Part shown: positions 62,141 through 64,000 of the stretch, one piece after another
Position numbering within the stretch: the first letter of the stretch is position 1
Layout of the letters: each line of letters opens with the position of its first letter
NCBI GenBank assembly: GCA_025345505.1
Contig: JANVCC010000076.1
Span: 12,111,832 to 12,175,831, forward strand
Direction: 5' to 3'
From: Todiramphus chloris collaris
Lineage: Eukaryota > Chordata > Aves > Coraciiformes > Alcedinidae
DNA length: 64,000 nucleotides
Made by a program: the position numbers and the translations under genes
The notes under the pieces: model-generated
What the model was told of the DNA's origin: nothing
Database searches by the model: none
Seen by the model: the letters and a program-made list of their open reading frames with translations, nothing else

Positions 62141-64000
62141 CAGCAAAAAAAAGGGAAAAATGCAGGAGCACAGCAGATGTACGTCAAACAGCGAGCCCTT
62201 TGGCACTTGCTCCAAAATACCGTGTTTCTGTACATGCTGGCAGCTGCCAAATCCACCTGGTTACTGTGGATCCTGACGTCCTGGCTGTATGATGGAGACA
62301 GTGCCTGTGCCTGCCGAGGGTAAAATGCTGCTGAGGAGAAACTGCCTGTGACTAAGGATATGTGAGGATACACCTCCTGCTCTCATACTGTCAGACTTTT
62401 GTTTATTCCTTTGTCTAAAGCTGCACTTAGAGACATAGCAGAGCCACTTGCTTTTGTGGACCAGTTTGCGACGGTGTCATGGGTTATTCTGACTTTCAAA
62501 AATCGTGTTTCTTTTAGATTTTTCCCTTCTGTGGGAAATGGATATTTGGAAAGCTCATTCCAGTTGCAGATAAAACCAAATATTGCATTGGTATTTCCTA
62601 CGGGACAGAAAGTCTCCTGTTCAAGAGGCTCTAGGCAATATGCAGCACTACATGGTGGTTAAAGAGGAAAAGGCAAGCCTTTCTTGGGAACTGGTTTCCA
62701 AGGTACTTGTATCTGGGCTCTGGGCCTCCACTAGATAGTAGCTCATCATCACAGTACTGGTTTGCTGGAGTTTTTTCCCCTGCTCCCACACCCATTTTTC
62801 CTGTAAAGGATGGAGAATCTGTAGTGATGTACTGGTGTTAGGGGGGCATTTTGAACTGAATAGGCTGAGAAATTGGTGCAGATGCCTTGGGTGCCCTTCT
62901 GAGAAGTGCACAGCTCAATCTTTCTAGCAGGATGAGTAACGGCCCCTTTAGCAGACAATGGTGCAGCAGAATACTCTGCTGTCTGCTTAGCCTTGGGAAA
63001 ATGCATCTGCAAGAATCAGGCCCTGAAAGAAGGTGTGCAAACGTCTTACTGGTGTCAAGATGAGCCTTTCCTTTATCAGTGTGCATTTTTCACACATTCA
63101 GAGTACTTGATCTTTTCTCAACTTCAAGAGTTTCCTGTATATTAATTAAAGGATGCACGTTTATTCCTCATTTATCTCATTATTCACTTTTACAAAGTGA
63201 CCATCAGTGAATTGTTGTGTGTACGTATTTTCTTTAAGCTTCAGTAAAACCTACTCACACGCATTAACAGTATAGACACAGGAATGAATCACTAGTAATC
63301 CTTGCTCAGGGGAAGGACTTTATGGGGTCCCAGCTGTACAGGGCTTGATGCTAAGACGTGAGGTCTTGTTCTTATGGAGCCACCTGTGAGTTTCTGAACC
63401 CAAAGGGCTGCCTTTGCTCATCAAGGCAGTAAAATACACTCTCCTTCTTGCTGGTGTGAGGTTTCTGAGAATCACAGTCACAGTGATGTAATGGGTTGCA
63501 ATGCACAGAGTGTGATACTGTCTCGGGCTCCCCCATACTGAGCGCAGTGAGCTCCTGCCTGCTGACTCCACATGAACCAGATGCTGGAAGGAGCCCTTGG
63601 GAGGAGAGGGTTGGAGAGCTGCAGCAGTCGCCCAGCAGCACAGATGCTGTTGGTGCAAACACATAAAGCTTCCTTGTTTAACTGACAGTGGTTTAGCTGG
63701 AAAAGGATTCAGACAGCCTGCCCTTAAAATGCGGGGGTCTGTGGTTGGAAATAAAGGAGCCAGGTTTAGTCATGCAGTTTGCACAGTGGGCTCTGGGGAT
63801 AACATCCACAGCCACCTCAGCACAAGAGCACACAGCCAGGAGCAGTCCTGCTCGGACAGACAGCCTTTATTCCTCAAAATCCCCCAGGATGAGGCATGAC
63901 CAGCTGGAAGTGGTCACTTCCATGCTTTTTGTTTTTCTTCTCCCTCAGCCCTGAGTGGCCCCTTAATGCTTCTCTGGTAGCATAAACTGCCATAAAAAAA

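Larger units (their letters stand above)
56999..64000. other. Non-coding stretch to the window end
   Basis: Unique sequence with small simple repeats (C12 at 59421-59432; C-rich 60973-60997; a CTG run of five units near 58648-58664) and two candidate regulatory stretches (57180-57345 and 61840-62140). The longest open frame, 153 codons at 57692-58153, has no recognised domain and overlaps others. No RNA gene seen. The window ends in a run of A. Confidence 0.5.

Noticed and set aside
1-64000. CRISPR arrays, operons, riboswitches, tRNA or rRNA genes
   Set aside because: None seen. The window is vertebrate nuclear DNA, and no cloverleaf or rRNA-like sequence was recognised by eye.

Overview
The window is non-coding vertebrate chromosome, most likely from a bird. 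The DNA is AT-leaning (by eye about 40% GC). There are no operon-like ORFs, and recognisable repeats are very sparse. The clearest interspersed repeat is a 5'-truncated CR1 LINE 3' end at 35252-35640, of the type that dominates bird genomes. Older CR1 scraps lie near 26431 and possibly 3830 and 48506, with one MIR-type SINE at 56828-56998 and one other ancient amniote retroposon tail at 45481-45595. A crocodilian or turtle is a less likely alternative, because their repeat density is usually much higher. No protein-coding gene could be named. The window reads as a gene desert or the interior of very large introns.

Layout. 1-6.5 kb: unique sequence with a 37-base poly(A) run. 6554-6730: a candidate plus-strand exon with a good acceptor and donor, open through 59 codons. 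8.5-10 kb: an AT-rich simple repeat and a small minisatellite. 14592-14786: a second, weaker exon candidate. 17470-17483 and 19963-19986: two striking palindromes. 24525-24720: a C-rich tract interrupted by exactly 100 N, i.e. an assembly gap. 28.6-30.1 kb, minus strand: the most distinctive object, a decayed but clearly recognisable Ty3/Gypsy-type Pol fossil (reverse transcriptase, RNase H and perhaps the integrase zinc-binding end). 35.25 kb: the CR1. 42593-42648 and 52838-52916: two short exon candidates whose phases match each other. Several AT-rich, homeodomain-site-rich stretches (33.1, 49.8, 57.2 and 61.9 kb) look like candidate conserved regulatory DNA.

How the parts relate. The three best exon candidates (6554, 42593, 52838) lie on the plus strand in order and can be spliced without breaking the frame. 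However, two different frames can be followed across the last two exons, so a long non-coding RNA is as likely as a protein gene. Nearly all longer ORFs are judged to be chance or lie inside repeats. All exon, enhancer and age statements are inferences from sequence alone.
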